Of a stretch of DNA of 64,000 bases, positions 53,251-61,520 are shown one piece after another. The stretch spans positions 1 to 64,000 of the forward strand of contig CAWIJL010000020.1 of NCBI GenBank assembly GCA_963836405.1, read 5' to 3'. Each line of letters opens with the position of its first letter. Positions within the stretch are counted from its first letter, which is position 1. Made by a program: the position numbers and the translations under genes. The notes under the pieces were generated by a model that saw nothing but the letters and a program-made list of their open reading frames with translations, was not told the origin of the DNA and searched no databases. The DNA comes from CAWIJJ01 sp963836405 (GTDB lineage: Bacteria > Acidobacteriota > Terriglobia > Bryobacterales > Bryobacteraceae).

Positions 53251-53447
53251 GTGACTTTTGAGTGGGACGCGCGCAAAGCTAGGGCCAACTTTACCAAGCA
53301 CGCCATGCCTTTGAAGACGCGGCCACGGTGTTCCTCGATCCGCTCGCGACGACCTTTCCGGACCCCGATCATTCGAAGGGGGAACGCCGGGAGATCACCA
53401 TCGGCTATCATCGGCTATACATGTGGAGCGTTCCCATATCACGATGA
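53251..53447 (+). pseudogene. Broken BrnT-type toxin gene
   Basis: The frame from GTG 53251 reads TFEWDARKARANFTKHAMP, the BrnT start. One base is missing in the T-run at 53310-53312. In the next frame follow FEDAATVFLDPLATTFPDPDHSKGERREITIG, all classic BrnT. The protein then ends early with YHRLYMWS and a stop at 53447, without the last beta-strand and helix. BrnT is a ribonuclease toxin of type II systems; its partner BrnA is absent. The 3' end lies 16 bases from the tRNA, so the gene was cut near the tRNA. Confidence 0.75.
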
Positions 53448-53463
53448 TACTTCGCTGAAAGGG

Positions 53464-53540
53464 TGGTGGGCTTGACAGAACTCGAATCTGTGACCTCCTG
53501 CGTGTCAAGCAGGCGCTCTAACCAACTGAGCTACAAGCCC
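53464..53540 (-). tRNA. tRNA-Val (anticodon GAC)
   Basis: Minus strand. Acceptor GGGCTTG pairs with CAAGCCC, discriminator A, and an encoded CCA (53464-53466). D-arm GCTC/GAGC, anticodon stem CCTGC/GCAGG with loop TTGACAC (anticodon GAC), and T-arm ACAGA/TCTGT with TTCGAGT loop. All four arms form. It reads GUC/GUU codons. Confidence 0.95.
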
Positions 53541-53666
53541 TCGGAGAAGAAACGCTCAAACTGCCTCCCCGGCAACATTCCGGCCGACAGAATCATACTT
53601 GGGAGGCGCTTGAAACCAAAGTATACCATGTACATTTGGGCGCTATCCTGAAGTTTCCACACTGTC

Positions 53667-54161
53667 ATGGCTCGCAAGGACTCTGCCGCCAAAACGAACG
53701 CCGCGCGCATTCTGGAGGCAGCCGGAATCCCCTTCGAGATTCGTGAATACACCGTCGATGAGGACGACCTGAGCGCTCCTCGCGTGGCGGAGAAGATCGG
53801 CTTGCCTCCCGAGCAGGTGTTCAAGACACTGGTGGCGCGCGGTGACCGGACCGGCGTGCTCATCGCGTGCATTCCCGCCGCGGCGGAGCTCGACCTGAAA
53901 GCCCTCGCCGGCGCAAGCGGGAACAAGAAGATCGAACTGGTAGCGGTGAAGGAAGTGCTGGGGCTCACCGGGTACATTCGCGGCGGCGTTTCGCCCATCG
54001 GCCTCAAGAAACCGTATCCTCTTTTCCTGGACGAAACCGCCGGGCTCTGGAACGTCATCTCGGTCAGCGCCGGCGTCCGCGGCGCGCAACTGCTGCTCTC
54101 CCCCGCGGACCTCGCAAGACTGGTCAACGCCACTCCTGCCGATATCGCGCGGTTCGACTGA
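53667..54161 (+). CDS. ybaK: YbaK/EbsC-type Cys-tRNA(Pro) deacylase
   Basis: 164 residues. The INS-like fold shows AARILEAAGIPFEIREYTVDE, the key Lys53 in EQVFKTLV, and the region KKIELVAVKEVLGLTGYIRGGVSPIG with the conserved Gly-Gly-x-Ser-Pro, then KPYPLFLDET. It hydrolyses Cys-tRNA(Pro) made by mistake by ProRS. It faces proS across a 5-base gap. The ProRS here is the archaeal type without an internal editing domain, so a free-standing deacylase makes functional sense. Confidence 0.92.
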   Translation: MARKDSAAKTNAARILEAAGIPFEIREYTVDEDDLSAPRVAEKIGLPPEQVFKTLVARGDRTGVLIACIPAAAELDLKALAGASGNKKIELVAVKEVLGLTGYIRGGVSPIGLKKPYPLFLDETAGLWNVISVSAGVRGAQLLLSPADLARLVNATPADIARFD

Positions 54162-54166
54162 CGGCG

Positions 54167-55609
54167 TTAGTACGCTTTGGCGATGACTGCGCGGCGGTCT
54201 ACCGTTTCGCCTGTCACCACGCATTTGCCCGCGCCGTCGAACTCGTCCACCAGCGGGATACACCGTACTGTGGCCTTGAATTCCTTGAGGCGCGCGTCGC
54301 AGGCGGGATCGTCCTTGATGTGGGCCATGACGAATTTACCGCCACCGCGCTCGGCGCTGGCGTCGCGCAAAATCTCCTCAACCTCGCCCAGTGAATTCGC
54401 CAGGACGGTATTGCTCTTCAGCCGATCCTTCGCCGCGTTGTAAAGACCCGCCTGCATCTCGTCGAGGGTGGCGCCAAGCCGCGCGCCCGCCTCCTGCTGC
54501 GACACGATCTCCTTCGCCCCGGTGTCGCGCCGCTTAATGACGATTTTGCCCGAGGCAAGATCGCGCGGGCCCAGTTCCAGGACCACGGGCACGCCGCGCC
54601 GCTCCCAGTGAAAGAACTTCGCGCCGGGCGACTGGCCCTCGCGCTCGTCCACCTTTGCGCCCAGGTCTTTCGCCAGCTTTTGCGCCGCCGCCAGCACCTC
54701 GGCGCGCTCCTGGTCCTTGCGATAAATCGGCACCAGCACCGCCGGCACCGGAGCCAGCCTGGGCGGTAACAGCAGCCCCTTATCGTCGGAATGCGTCATG
54801 ATCAGGCCGCCGATGAGCCTGGTGCTGACTCCCCAGCTCGTCTGCCACACGTAATCGAGCTGCCCTTCCTTGTTCTGAAACCGGACGTCGAAGGCCTTGC
54901 CGAAATTCTGCCCCAGGTCATGGCTGGTGCCGGCCTGGAGCGCGAGGCCGTTCTGCATCATGGCTTCGATCGAGTAGCTGCGGAATGCGCCCGCAAATTT
55001 CTCGGCGCGCGACTTCACGCCTTTGACCACCGGCATGGCCATGATGTCCTCGGCCACCTCGGCGTAGATATCCAGGATCCGCAGCACCTCTTCGAGCGCC
55101 TCTTCGTGGGTCGCGTGCGCGGTGTGGCCCTCCTGCCAGAGGAACTCGGTGGTGCGAAGGAACATTCGCGTGCGCAGCTCCCACCGCAGCACGTTCGCCC
55201 ACTGGTTGAGCAGTACCGGCAGATCGCGCCAGCTCTGGATCCACTTGGAAAAGAAGTGGCCGATGATTGTCTCGGAAGTGGGCCGGATGACGTACGGCTC
55301 TTCGAGTTCCTTGCCGCCTGCGATGGTCACCACCGCCAGTTCCGGGGAAAAGCCTTCCACGTGTTCCGCCTCTTTGCGAAGGAAACTCTGCGGGATGAGC
55401 AGCGGAAAATAGGCGTTCTGGTGGTTGGTGGCTTTGAAGCGCGTGTCGAATTCGCGCTGCATCATCTCCCAGACGGCGTAGCCGTTGGGCTTGATGACCA
55501 TGCAGCCTTTGACGATCTCGGCCGGCTCGGCCATGTCGCCTTGCAGCACGACGTCCTGGTACCAGGTGGCGAAGTCCTGGCTTCGCGGTGTGATCGGGGA
55601 TTCGGGCAT
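54167..55609 (-). CDS. proS: Prolyl-tRNA synthetase, archaeal/eukaryotic type
   Basis: 480 residues, class II. N-terminal start with ITPRSQDFATWYQDVV, motif 1 CMVIKPNGYAVWEMMQREFD, motif 2 RTRMFLRTTEFLWQEGHTAHA, and motif 3 GVSTRLIGGLIM. The C-terminal extension ends with KAY, as in this group, with Tyr as last residue; the zinc-binding Cys cluster is only partly kept (CDARLKEF, CVVTGE). It lacks the 180-residue INS editing domain of the usual bacterial ProRS (about 570 residues). Confidence 0.95.
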   Translation of the reverse strand: MPESPITPRSQDFATWYQDVVLQGDMAEPAEIVKGCMVIKPNGYAVWEMMQREFDTRFKATNHQNAYFPLLIPQSFLRKEAEHVEGFSPELAVVTIAGGKELEEPYVIRPTSETIIGHFFSKWIQSWRDLPVLLNQWANVLRWELRTRMFLRTTEFLWQEGHTAHATHEEALEEVLRILDIYAEVAEDIMAMPVVKGVKSRAEKFAGAFRSYSIEAMMQNGLALQAGTSHDLGQNFGKAFDVRFQNKEGQLDYVWQTSWGVSTRLIGGLIMTHSDDKGLLLPPRLAPVPAVLVPIYRKDQERAEVLAAAQKLAKDLGAKVDEREGQSPGAKFFHWERRGVPVVLELGPRDLASGKIVIKRRDTGAKEIVSQQEAGARLGATLDEMQAGLYNAAKDRLKSNTVLANSLGEVEEILRDASAERGGGKFVMAHIKDDPACDARLKEFKATVRCIPLVDEFDGAGKCVVTGETVDRRAVIAKAY

Positions 55610-55656
55610 GTGAGTTGTAAATATTCAGGGTACAGCATGCCCGGCCGTTTATGCGC

Positions 55657-57024
55657 TCACATGCGCATTCCAGGCTTCACGATATCGATGGTGCCGTTCT
55701 GGCCAGTGAGTTTGAGGTCGCAGCCTCCGCCGGCAATCTTACCCGACAGCGCTTCCCGCGAAACCTCTCCGCTGACCGTCAGCTCGTGTTCGGAATGCAC
55801 CCGGCCGAAGGTCGTGTGCGCCGACAGGTTGTAGCCCACACCGTCGGGCAGAGCCACGCGCACGGGTCCGAAGGTTGTGCTCACGACGATCGGGTGGCAC
55901 GGGCCGCGCCGAGGTTCCACCGTTACCGATCCGTTCTGCGATTCCACCGTGACCGGGCCCGCCGCATCGGTGATGGTGACGCCGTTGAACGTGGCCTTCG
56001 CGTACGCCTCTCCCTCCACTCCATTCAGGCGGATTTCGCCGTTGGTGGCCGTCACGCGCGCTGCGCCCTTCACGTCCCGCAGATCCACGGCGCCGAACGA
56101 GGTCTCCACGGTCGCCGCACCGCCTACCGTATCGCCCGTTACCGGCGCGTTCTGCGCGCGAATCGTCACTCCCTTGCCGATGCGGGAAAATTGAATCCGG
56201 TTGAACGTGGTGTTCAGGCTGGCGGCTCCGGTCACGCTCTTCGCGTTGATTTCACCGTTCTGGTTCTGCACCGTGACGTCGCCCCGCACATCCGCCAGCG
56301 TCACGCGGCCGAAGGTGTTGGTGATGTTGGCCAGCCCGCCGACACCCGTCACATCGATCTCGGCGTTGTTGCTCCGTACGATCACCGCCTTACCCGTATT
56401 CGTAGCCTGAATACGCCCGAACCGGTTGCTGATGGTCAGAATGCCGGTGACGTCCAGCGCGGTGACCGCGCCGTTGCCGTTCACGATGGTCACGTCGCCC
56501 TCGTTGCCCCGTACTTCCACATCGCCAAATGCGTTGTTGATTCTCTGCTCGCCGCGCCCCGCGAGCAGCGTCACTTTGCCGTTGGCATTGTTGATCTCCG
56601 CGGGCGCCTTCAGGCTGCTGACGCTCACCGCGCCGAAGCGGTTGCGAATGTCCAGCGGAGCGGTCTCGGGAATCGTCACATCGTAGTCCACTCCGAACGA
56701 GAGGTTCGTGCGCCCTTCGTTGCGCGGATAGATGGTCCGCACGGAAACGCCCGACGCGCTCTCATCGACCGAGATCTGAATGCGGTCCGCGCAGGCGCGG
56801 GCCTGTTCCGCGGTCCCGGCGGAGCAGCGAATGGTGGCACGTACACCCGCTTCGGCTTTCGAGTGGGTATGAATCGTCAGGCTGCCGAGCGACGTGTCGA
56901 GACGGAAGCTCCGGCCGGCGGCGAGCGCCGCGGTTTTCACAAAGTCTTTCTTGTACTCCTCGCGCGCGTGAGCCAGCGCCACGAAACAACAAAGCACGAT
57001 TCCCAGTTCAATTGACTTTCGCAT
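55657..57024 (-). CDS. Exported DUF4097-like repeat beta-helix protein
   Basis: 455 residues from ATG 57024, which lies within the last bases of the anti-sigma gene (17-base overlap). Signal peptide (MRKSIELGIVLCCFVALAHA). The rest is a long run of short strands with the pattern G(x)VTVxNxNGxI and NxFGxVxLxDVxG, repeated about 15 times, as in DUF4097/DUF4098 adhesin-like beta-solenoids. These often follow an ECF sigma factor and anti-sigma factor. It may be the main target of that circuit, in the envelope. Confidence 0.88.
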   Translation of the reverse strand: MRKSIELGIVLCCFVALAHAREEYKKDFVKTAALAAGRSFRLDTSLGSLTIHTHSKAEAGVRATIRCSAGTAEQARACADRIQISVDESASGVSVRTIYPRNEGRTNLSFGVDYDVTIPETAPLDIRNRFGAVSVSSLKAPAEINNANGKVTLLAGRGEQRINNAFGDVEVRGNEGDVTIVNGNGAVTALDVTGILTISNRFGRIQATNTGKAVIVRSNNAEIDVTGVGGLANITNTFGRVTLADVRGDVTVQNQNGEINAKSVTGAASLNTTFNRIQFSRIGKGVTIRAQNAPVTGDTVGGAATVETSFGAVDLRDVKGAARVTATNGEIRLNGVEGEAYAKATFNGVTITDAAGPVTVESQNGSVTVEPRRGPCHPIVVSTTFGPVRVALPDGVGYNLSAHTTFGRVHSEHELTVSGEVSREALSGKIAGGGCDLKLTGQNGTIDIVKPGMRM

Positions 57025-57613
57025 GGTCTGTCCATTCCTCGAGCGCCTTCTGCTTCTCCCGGTACAGAGAGGCCAGTTGATTCCGCAGATACAGGTTGTA
57101 ACGATTCTCGTCCACGTTAGTCTTGAGTTCGGCGATGGCCGAATCGAGCAGCCGCAACTTCTCGCGATACATCGAGGCAAGCGGCGAAGGAGACGCTTGG
57201 AGCGTCTGCCCTGCCACTCCCGAGAGCTTTTCGATGGATCGCGTGTACGCCGCTTCGGCTGCCTGCACTTCTTCGAGCGCCTGGTCGGTGAGAAACCGCC
57301 GGTCTGGAGGCCTGGCCGTTCGCCATGGCTGGAGAAGCGCCACAGCCAGCAGGCCGGCCGCTGCTGCCGCCAGGCTCCACCTCCACACCGGAATGCGCCG
57401 GGGCGTTTCCAGCGCGGTGATGTCCGACTCGATCCGTCCCCATAAGGCAGGGCTCTCCCAATCACGGTGAAGCTGCGGCGCCACGCGTGAGATCTCCGCC
57501 CAGAGGAACATCTCCTCGCGGCAACGCGTGCAGGTTTCGGCGTGCGCCCGCGCGTCCGGCATCAACTCCGGCGAGCGAAGAGCGCGTTCCAGGTCGTGGC
57601 ATTGGAAAATCAT
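57008..57613 (-). CDS. Membrane anti-sigma factor (zf-HC2)
   Basis: 201 residues. The N-terminal anti-sigma zinc finger has CHDLE and HAETCTRCREE (His-x3-Cys-x2-Cys) near residues 5-36. A single membrane helix is at about 78-96 (WSLAAAAAGLLAVALLQPW). The outer part (100-201) is helical and coiled-coil-like (DQALEEVQAAEAAYTRSIEKL, MYREKLRLLDSAIAELKTNVDENRYNLYLRNQLASLYREKQKAL), longer than in most. It holds the sigma factor at the membrane until a signal comes. It overlaps the sigma gene by 4 bases. Confidence 0.9.
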   Translation of the reverse strand: MIFQCHDLERALRSPELMPDARAHAETCTRCREEMFLWAEISRVAPQLHRDWESPALWGRIESDITALETPRRIPVWRWSLAAAAAGLLAVALLQPWRTARPPDRRFLTDQALEEVQAAEAAYTRSIEKLSGVAGQTLQASPSPLASMYREKLRLLDSAIAELKTNVDENRYNLYLRNQLASLYREKQKALEEWTDHAKVN

Positions 57614-58137
57614 GGCCGCGTCTCCGTCAGTATCCGTTTCAATTCCTTCTTGGCTTCAAACAGCCAAGCTTTCGACGTTCCCTCGGGTATCTCCAGGACG
57701 CTGGCAATCTCGGAATGCCGCATGCCCTCCACCTCGAAGAGCAGGAACACCATGCGGTGCCGCGGGTTGATGCCCGCGAGCGCCTGCTCCAAGGCCATCT
57801 TCAACCCCACCTGTCCGCCGGGCGCCGCATGCCGCTCATCCGGCGGAGGCGCTTCCCGATTCCGCTTCCGCGCCTGGTCGTAGCAAACGTTGATCGCGAT
57901 CCGGCAGAGCCACGTGCCGATACTCGATTGCCCGTGAAAACTGCCGATCGCGCGGTAAACCTTGACGAACGTTTCGTGTACGGCATCCTCAGCGTCCTGC
58001 CGGTTGCCGGCAATGTGCAGCGCGATGCTCTTCAGGCGCGGTACGTGCTGCTCGTAGAGCTGTTCGAACGCACGAACGTCGCGCCGCCGGCAGGCGGCCA
58101 GCAACTCACCGTCCGAGGCGTAGGTTCCGGTCTGCAT
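57610..58137 (-). CDS. ECF RNA polymerase sigma factor
   Basis: 175 residues from ATG 58137 (AGGG 5 bases upstream; an in-frame ATG at 58167 would add 10 residues). Region 2 at about 25-90 (FEQLYEQHVPRLKSIALHIAGNRQDAEDAVHETFVKVYRAIG, then GTWLCRIAINVCYDQARK) and region 4 at about 115-170 (ALAGINPRHRMVFLLFEVEGMRHSEIASVLEIPEGTSKAWL) are both complete. It directs RNA polymerase to a small regulon, probably including its own operon and the DUF4097 gene two places downstream. Confidence 0.93.
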   Translation of the reverse strand: MQTGTYASDGELLAACRRRDVRAFEQLYEQHVPRLKSIALHIAGNRQDAEDAVHETFVKVYRAIGSFHGQSSIGTWLCRIAINVCYDQARKRNREAPPPDERHAAPGGQVGLKMALEQALAGINPRHRMVFLLFEVEGMRHSEIASVLEIPEGTSKAWLFEAKKELKRILTETRP

Positions 58138-58221
58138 GCGCCCTAGCGTCGCCTGGCCCGCTGCCATTTCGTCACTTGGACGGTGGCAGGCGCCGGATGG
58201 TTGGAAAGATTTTCCGCGGCC

Positions 58222-59796
58222 CTACTTCTGCAAAAAGAAGTTTCCCACGAACATGGCGTCGATGCCGGAGGAAAAGAAGCTCCGTACCGCATCGCGCGGC
58301 GCGCACACGAGCGGCTCGCCGAAGAGGTTGAAGGACGTGTTGTAGAGGACGGGCAGCCCCGTCGCTTTTCCGGCCGCGTGCAGCAGCCGCCAATAAAGCG
58401 GATTATCCCGCTCTTCCACGGCGTGAACGCGGACCAGGTCTCCGGCCAGCACGGCGGCGGCAAACTGCTCCCGGTGTTCGGGCCGCACCCGCCCCACCGT
58501 GGAGAGATAGCGGGCGTTGCCGCCGACTTCGAAATAGCGGCCGCACAACTCCGCCGGCACAGATGCCGCAAACTTGCGGAACGGCTCGCGGTGTTTGATG
58601 AAGATGTTCAGGTTTTCCGTGGAGTAGGGATCGAGCGGCGAGGCCAGAATGCTGCGGTTACCGAGCGCCCGGGAGCCGAATTCCATGCGCCCGTGCATCC
58701 AGGCCACGATGCGGTTTTCGCTCAACTGCGCCACCGCGGTGTCGATGACATCTTCGGAAGTCACCAGGTAGCGGGAGCGCAGTTTGCAGTTCTCGATCAC
58801 CAGCTTGATTTCGGCCGCCGAGTACGCCGGCCCCAGGCTCAGCGTGCCCAGCCGCACGCGCTCTTCGCGTCCGTACGGACCGTGCCAGGTTTCGAGCGCC
58901 GCGCCGATAGCCGTACCCGCATTGCCCGCCGCCGGCTGCACGAACACGTTTTCGTATCCCGACCGCGTTTCGAGCGCCGAGACCAGCATCGCGTTCAGTC
59001 CGAGGCCGCCCGCCAGGCACAAGTTGCGGCCCTCGCCTGCCAGAAGAATGGCAGCCTCTTCGGTTGCCCTCTGGATGCCCGCCGCGACATCCGCGCGTAA
59101 CGCTTCCGGCACCGGTTCCCCATCCCGGAGCCCCAAACGCTCATACAGCTTGGCGCTGAAACCGCCGTGGCGGAGGCGCTCGGTGCTGAAGTAGGAACGG
59201 TCCAGGCGCGGTCCGGTGGGTCCAGGCCGGAGGATTTCCAGGAACAGCCCGGCGAAGCGATCGTCTGCGCAGGCAGAGAGCCACTGCACCTTGTGCTCGT
59301 CCAGGTTTTCCCGCATACCCAGCAGTTCGGTGACGCGGCCGTAAAGCTCACCGAGCGAGTCGGGGGTGTATTGCTCCTGCTCGATGGCGAGATGCGTGCC
59401 CCGCGCCTGCCATTTGGAACCGCAGACGTACTCGCTGCCCCGGTCGAGGGAAAGCACTGTGGCCTCGTCGAAGGGAGATGGGAAATACGCGGACGCGGCG
59501 TGCGCCAGGTGGTGCTCCAGCACCCGGATGCGGCTGTTCGGGAACATGGCGCGCATCTGCGGGTGGAGCCTGTGATCCGGCAACGGGCGGACGACGGCCA
59601 CCGCGTCCACCTGCGCGGGCGTGGCGCCCGCCAATTCCAGGCAGGCTGCAATGGAGCGCTCGGGCACGCCATCCACGCCGTCGGCGTGAGAATGCCGCGC
59701 CAGTTTCGCTTCCTCGACCGCGGCCACCAGTTCGCCATCTTTCAGCAGGGCGCTGGCGGCATCGCCTCCGATGCCTCCGATTCCGAGAACGATCAT
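58222..59796 (-). CDS. NodU/TobZ-family O-carbamoyltransferase
   Basis: 524 residues. N-terminal Kae1-like part: GIGGIGGDAASALLKDGELVAAVEE, HHLAHAASAYFPSPF with metal-binding His, LSLDRGSEY, GGLGLNAMLVSAL. C-terminal carbamoyltransferase part: WMHGRMEFGSRALGNRSILASP near residues 365-385, and PVLYNTSFNLFGEPLV near 485. It makes carbamoyl-adenylate from carbamoyl phosphate and ATP and passes the carbamoyl to a hydroxyl, as in antibiotics and Nod factors. The acceptor here is unknown. The start overlaps the glnS stop by 4 bases. It is about 50 residues shorter than TobZ. Confidence 0.92.
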   Translation of the reverse strand: MIVLGIGGIGGDAASALLKDGELVAAVEEAKLARHSHADGVDGVPERSIAACLELAGATPAQVDAVAVVRPLPDHRLHPQMRAMFPNSRIRVLEHHLAHAASAYFPSPFDEATVLSLDRGSEYVCGSKWQARGTHLAIEQEQYTPDSLGELYGRVTELLGMRENLDEHKVQWLSACADDRFAGLFLEILRPGPTGPRLDRSYFSTERLRHGGFSAKLYERLGLRDGEPVPEALRADVAAGIQRATEEAAILLAGEGRNLCLAGGLGLNAMLVSALETRSGYENVFVQPAAGNAGTAIGAALETWHGPYGREERVRLGTLSLGPAYSAAEIKLVIENCKLRSRYLVTSEDVIDTAVAQLSENRIVAWMHGRMEFGSRALGNRSILASPLDPYSTENLNIFIKHREPFRKFAASVPAELCGRYFEVGGNARYLSTVGRVRPEHREQFAAAVLAGDLVRVHAVEERDNPLYWRLLHAAGKATGLPVLYNTSFNLFGEPLVCAPRDAVRSFFSSGIDAMFVGNFFLQK

Positions 59797-61520
59797 TGCG
59801 CCTGCCGGCCGCCTTTTTCCCGTTTTTCGATTTTTGCCCAGGCATCCCGCAGCGCCACGGTCCGGTTGAAAACCAGCTTTTCGGGCGCCGAATCCGGGTC
59901 CGCGCAGAAATACCCGAGCCGCTCGAACTGATAGCGGCTGCCCGGCTCCACACCCGCCAGGGATGGCTCCACCATGCAGTCGGGCAGCACCTCCAGCGAA
60001 TGCGGATTCAGGTTGGCGGTGAACTCCTGGCCCGGTTCGGTCTCGTTCGGGTTCTCCCTGGTGAAGAGGTTCTCGTACAGCCTGACCTCGGCCTTCAGGG
60101 CGTGCGCGGCGGACACCCAGTGAACTGTGGATTTCACTTTTCTTCCGTCGGGCGCATTGCCGCCGTGCGTTTCGGGATCGTAGGTGCAGTGGATCTCCAC
60201 CACCTCGCCGGCTTCGTTCTTCACAACGCCCGTGCAGGTGACGAAGTATCCGTACCGCAGACGCACCTCTTTGCCCGGCGACAGACGGTAGTATTGTTTC
60301 GGCGGCACTTCGCGAAAGTCGTCCTGCTCGATATAGAGCACCCGGGAAAATGGCACTTTCCGGGTTCCGGCGGAAGCGTCTTCCGGGTTATTCACGGCCT
60401 CCATCTCTTCCATCTGGCCCTCAGGATAGTTGTCGATCACTACGCGCAAGGGACGGAGCACCGCCATCACGCGCAGCGCGTGCCGGTTCAGGTCTTCGCG
60501 AACGTGGTGTTCCAGAAGGCCCAGTTCGATGGTGCCATTGGTCTTCGATACGCCGATCGCTCCGCAGAAATTGCGGATGGCTTCCGGCGTATATCCGCGG
60601 CGGCGGATCCCGGAGAGAGTCGGCATGCGCGGATCGTCCCAGCCGCGCACGTGGCCTTCGTTCACCAGCGTCAGCAGCTTGCGCTTGCTGAGCAGCGTGT
60701 AGGTCAGATTCAGGCGGTCGAACTCGATCTGTTGCGGATGATAAATTCCGAGCTGTTCGACATACCAGTTGTAGAGCGGCCGGTGATCCTCGAACTCGAG
60801 CGTGCAGATCGAATGGGTGATCCGCTCCATCGAATCCGACTGCCCGTGCGCGAAGTCGTACATCGGATAGATGCACCATTCGTTGCCGGTGCGGTGGTGT
60901 TCGGCATGCAGGATCCGGTACATCACCGGATCGCGCATGTTCAGGTTCGGCGACGCCATGTCGATTTTGGCGCGCAGCGTCCTCGAACCGTCGGGGAATT
61001 CGCCGGTCTTCATCCGCCGGAACAGATCCAGGTTCTCCTCCACGGACCGGTTCCGGTAAGGGCTCTCCTTCCCCGGCTCGGTAAGCGTGCCGCGATACTG
61101 CCGCACCTGCTCGGCATTCAGATCGCAGACATAGGCTTTCCCGGCCCCGATCAGTTGCAAGGCCCATTCGTACAACTGGCCGAAGTAATCGGACGCGTAG
61201 AACAGCCGGTCTTCCCAATCGAAGCCCAGCCACTTCACGTTGTCCATGATGGAATCGACGTACTCGGTCTCTTCCTTCTCGGGATTGGTGTCGTCGAAGC
61301 GCAGGTTGGTCTGGCCCCCGAATTCCTGAGCGAGTCCGAAATTCAGGCAGATGGATTTGGCATGCCCGATGTGAAGATAGCCGTTGGGCTCGGGCGGGAA
61401 GCGTGTGTGCACGCGCCCCTGGTACTTGTTGGTCTTCAAATCCTCGATGACGATGTCGCGGATGAAATTGGATGGCCCGGTCGGCGCCTCGGCCGACGGC
61501 GTGGAATTCGCAGGGTTCAT
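59793..61520 (-). CDS. glnS: Glutaminyl-tRNA synthetase
   Basis: 575 residues from ATG 61520; a longer frame to 61565 lies inside gltX and is not used. Class I signature HIGH at 50-53 (PPEPNGYLHIGHAKSI) and the KMSKS-like LLSKRKL. GlnRS-specific: RFDDTNPEKEETEYVDSI, WCIYPMYDFAHGQSDSMERITHSICTLEFEDHRPLYNWY, and the C-terminal two-barrel anticodon domain. It charges tRNA(Gln) directly, as in a minority of bacteria. Overlaps gltX by 4 bases and the carbamoyltransferase by 4 bases. Confidence 0.97.
   Translation of the reverse strand: MNPANSTPSAEAPTGPSNFIRDIVIEDLKTNKYQGRVHTRFPPEPNGYLHIGHAKSICLNFGLAQEFGGQTNLRFDDTNPEKEETEYVDSIMDNVKWLGFDWEDRLFYASDYFGQLYEWALQLIGAGKAYVCDLNAEQVRQYRGTLTEPGKESPYRNRSVEENLDLFRRMKTGEFPDGSRTLRAKIDMASPNLNMRDPVMYRILHAEHHRTGNEWCIYPMYDFAHGQSDSMERITHSICTLEFEDHRPLYNWYVEQLGIYHPQQIEFDRLNLTYTLLSKRKLLTLVNEGHVRGWDDPRMPTLSGIRRRGYTPEAIRNFCGAIGVSKTNGTIELGLLEHHVREDLNRHALRVMAVLRPLRVVIDNYPEGQMEEMEAVNNPEDASAGTRKVPFSRVLYIEQDDFREVPPKQYYRLSPGKEVRLRYGYFVTCTGVVKNEAGEVVEIHCTYDPETHGGNAPDGRKVKSTVHWVSAAHALKAEVRLYENLFTRENPNETEPGQEFTANLNPHSLEVLPDCMVEPSLAGVEPGSRYQFERLGYFCADPDSAPEKLVFNRTVALRDAWAKIEKREKGGRQAQ

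Noticed and set aside
53464..53540. tRNA-Ile on the basis of the GGGCTTGTAGCTCAG start
   Set aside because: The anticodon loop reads TTGACAC, giving GAC, so the identity is Val.
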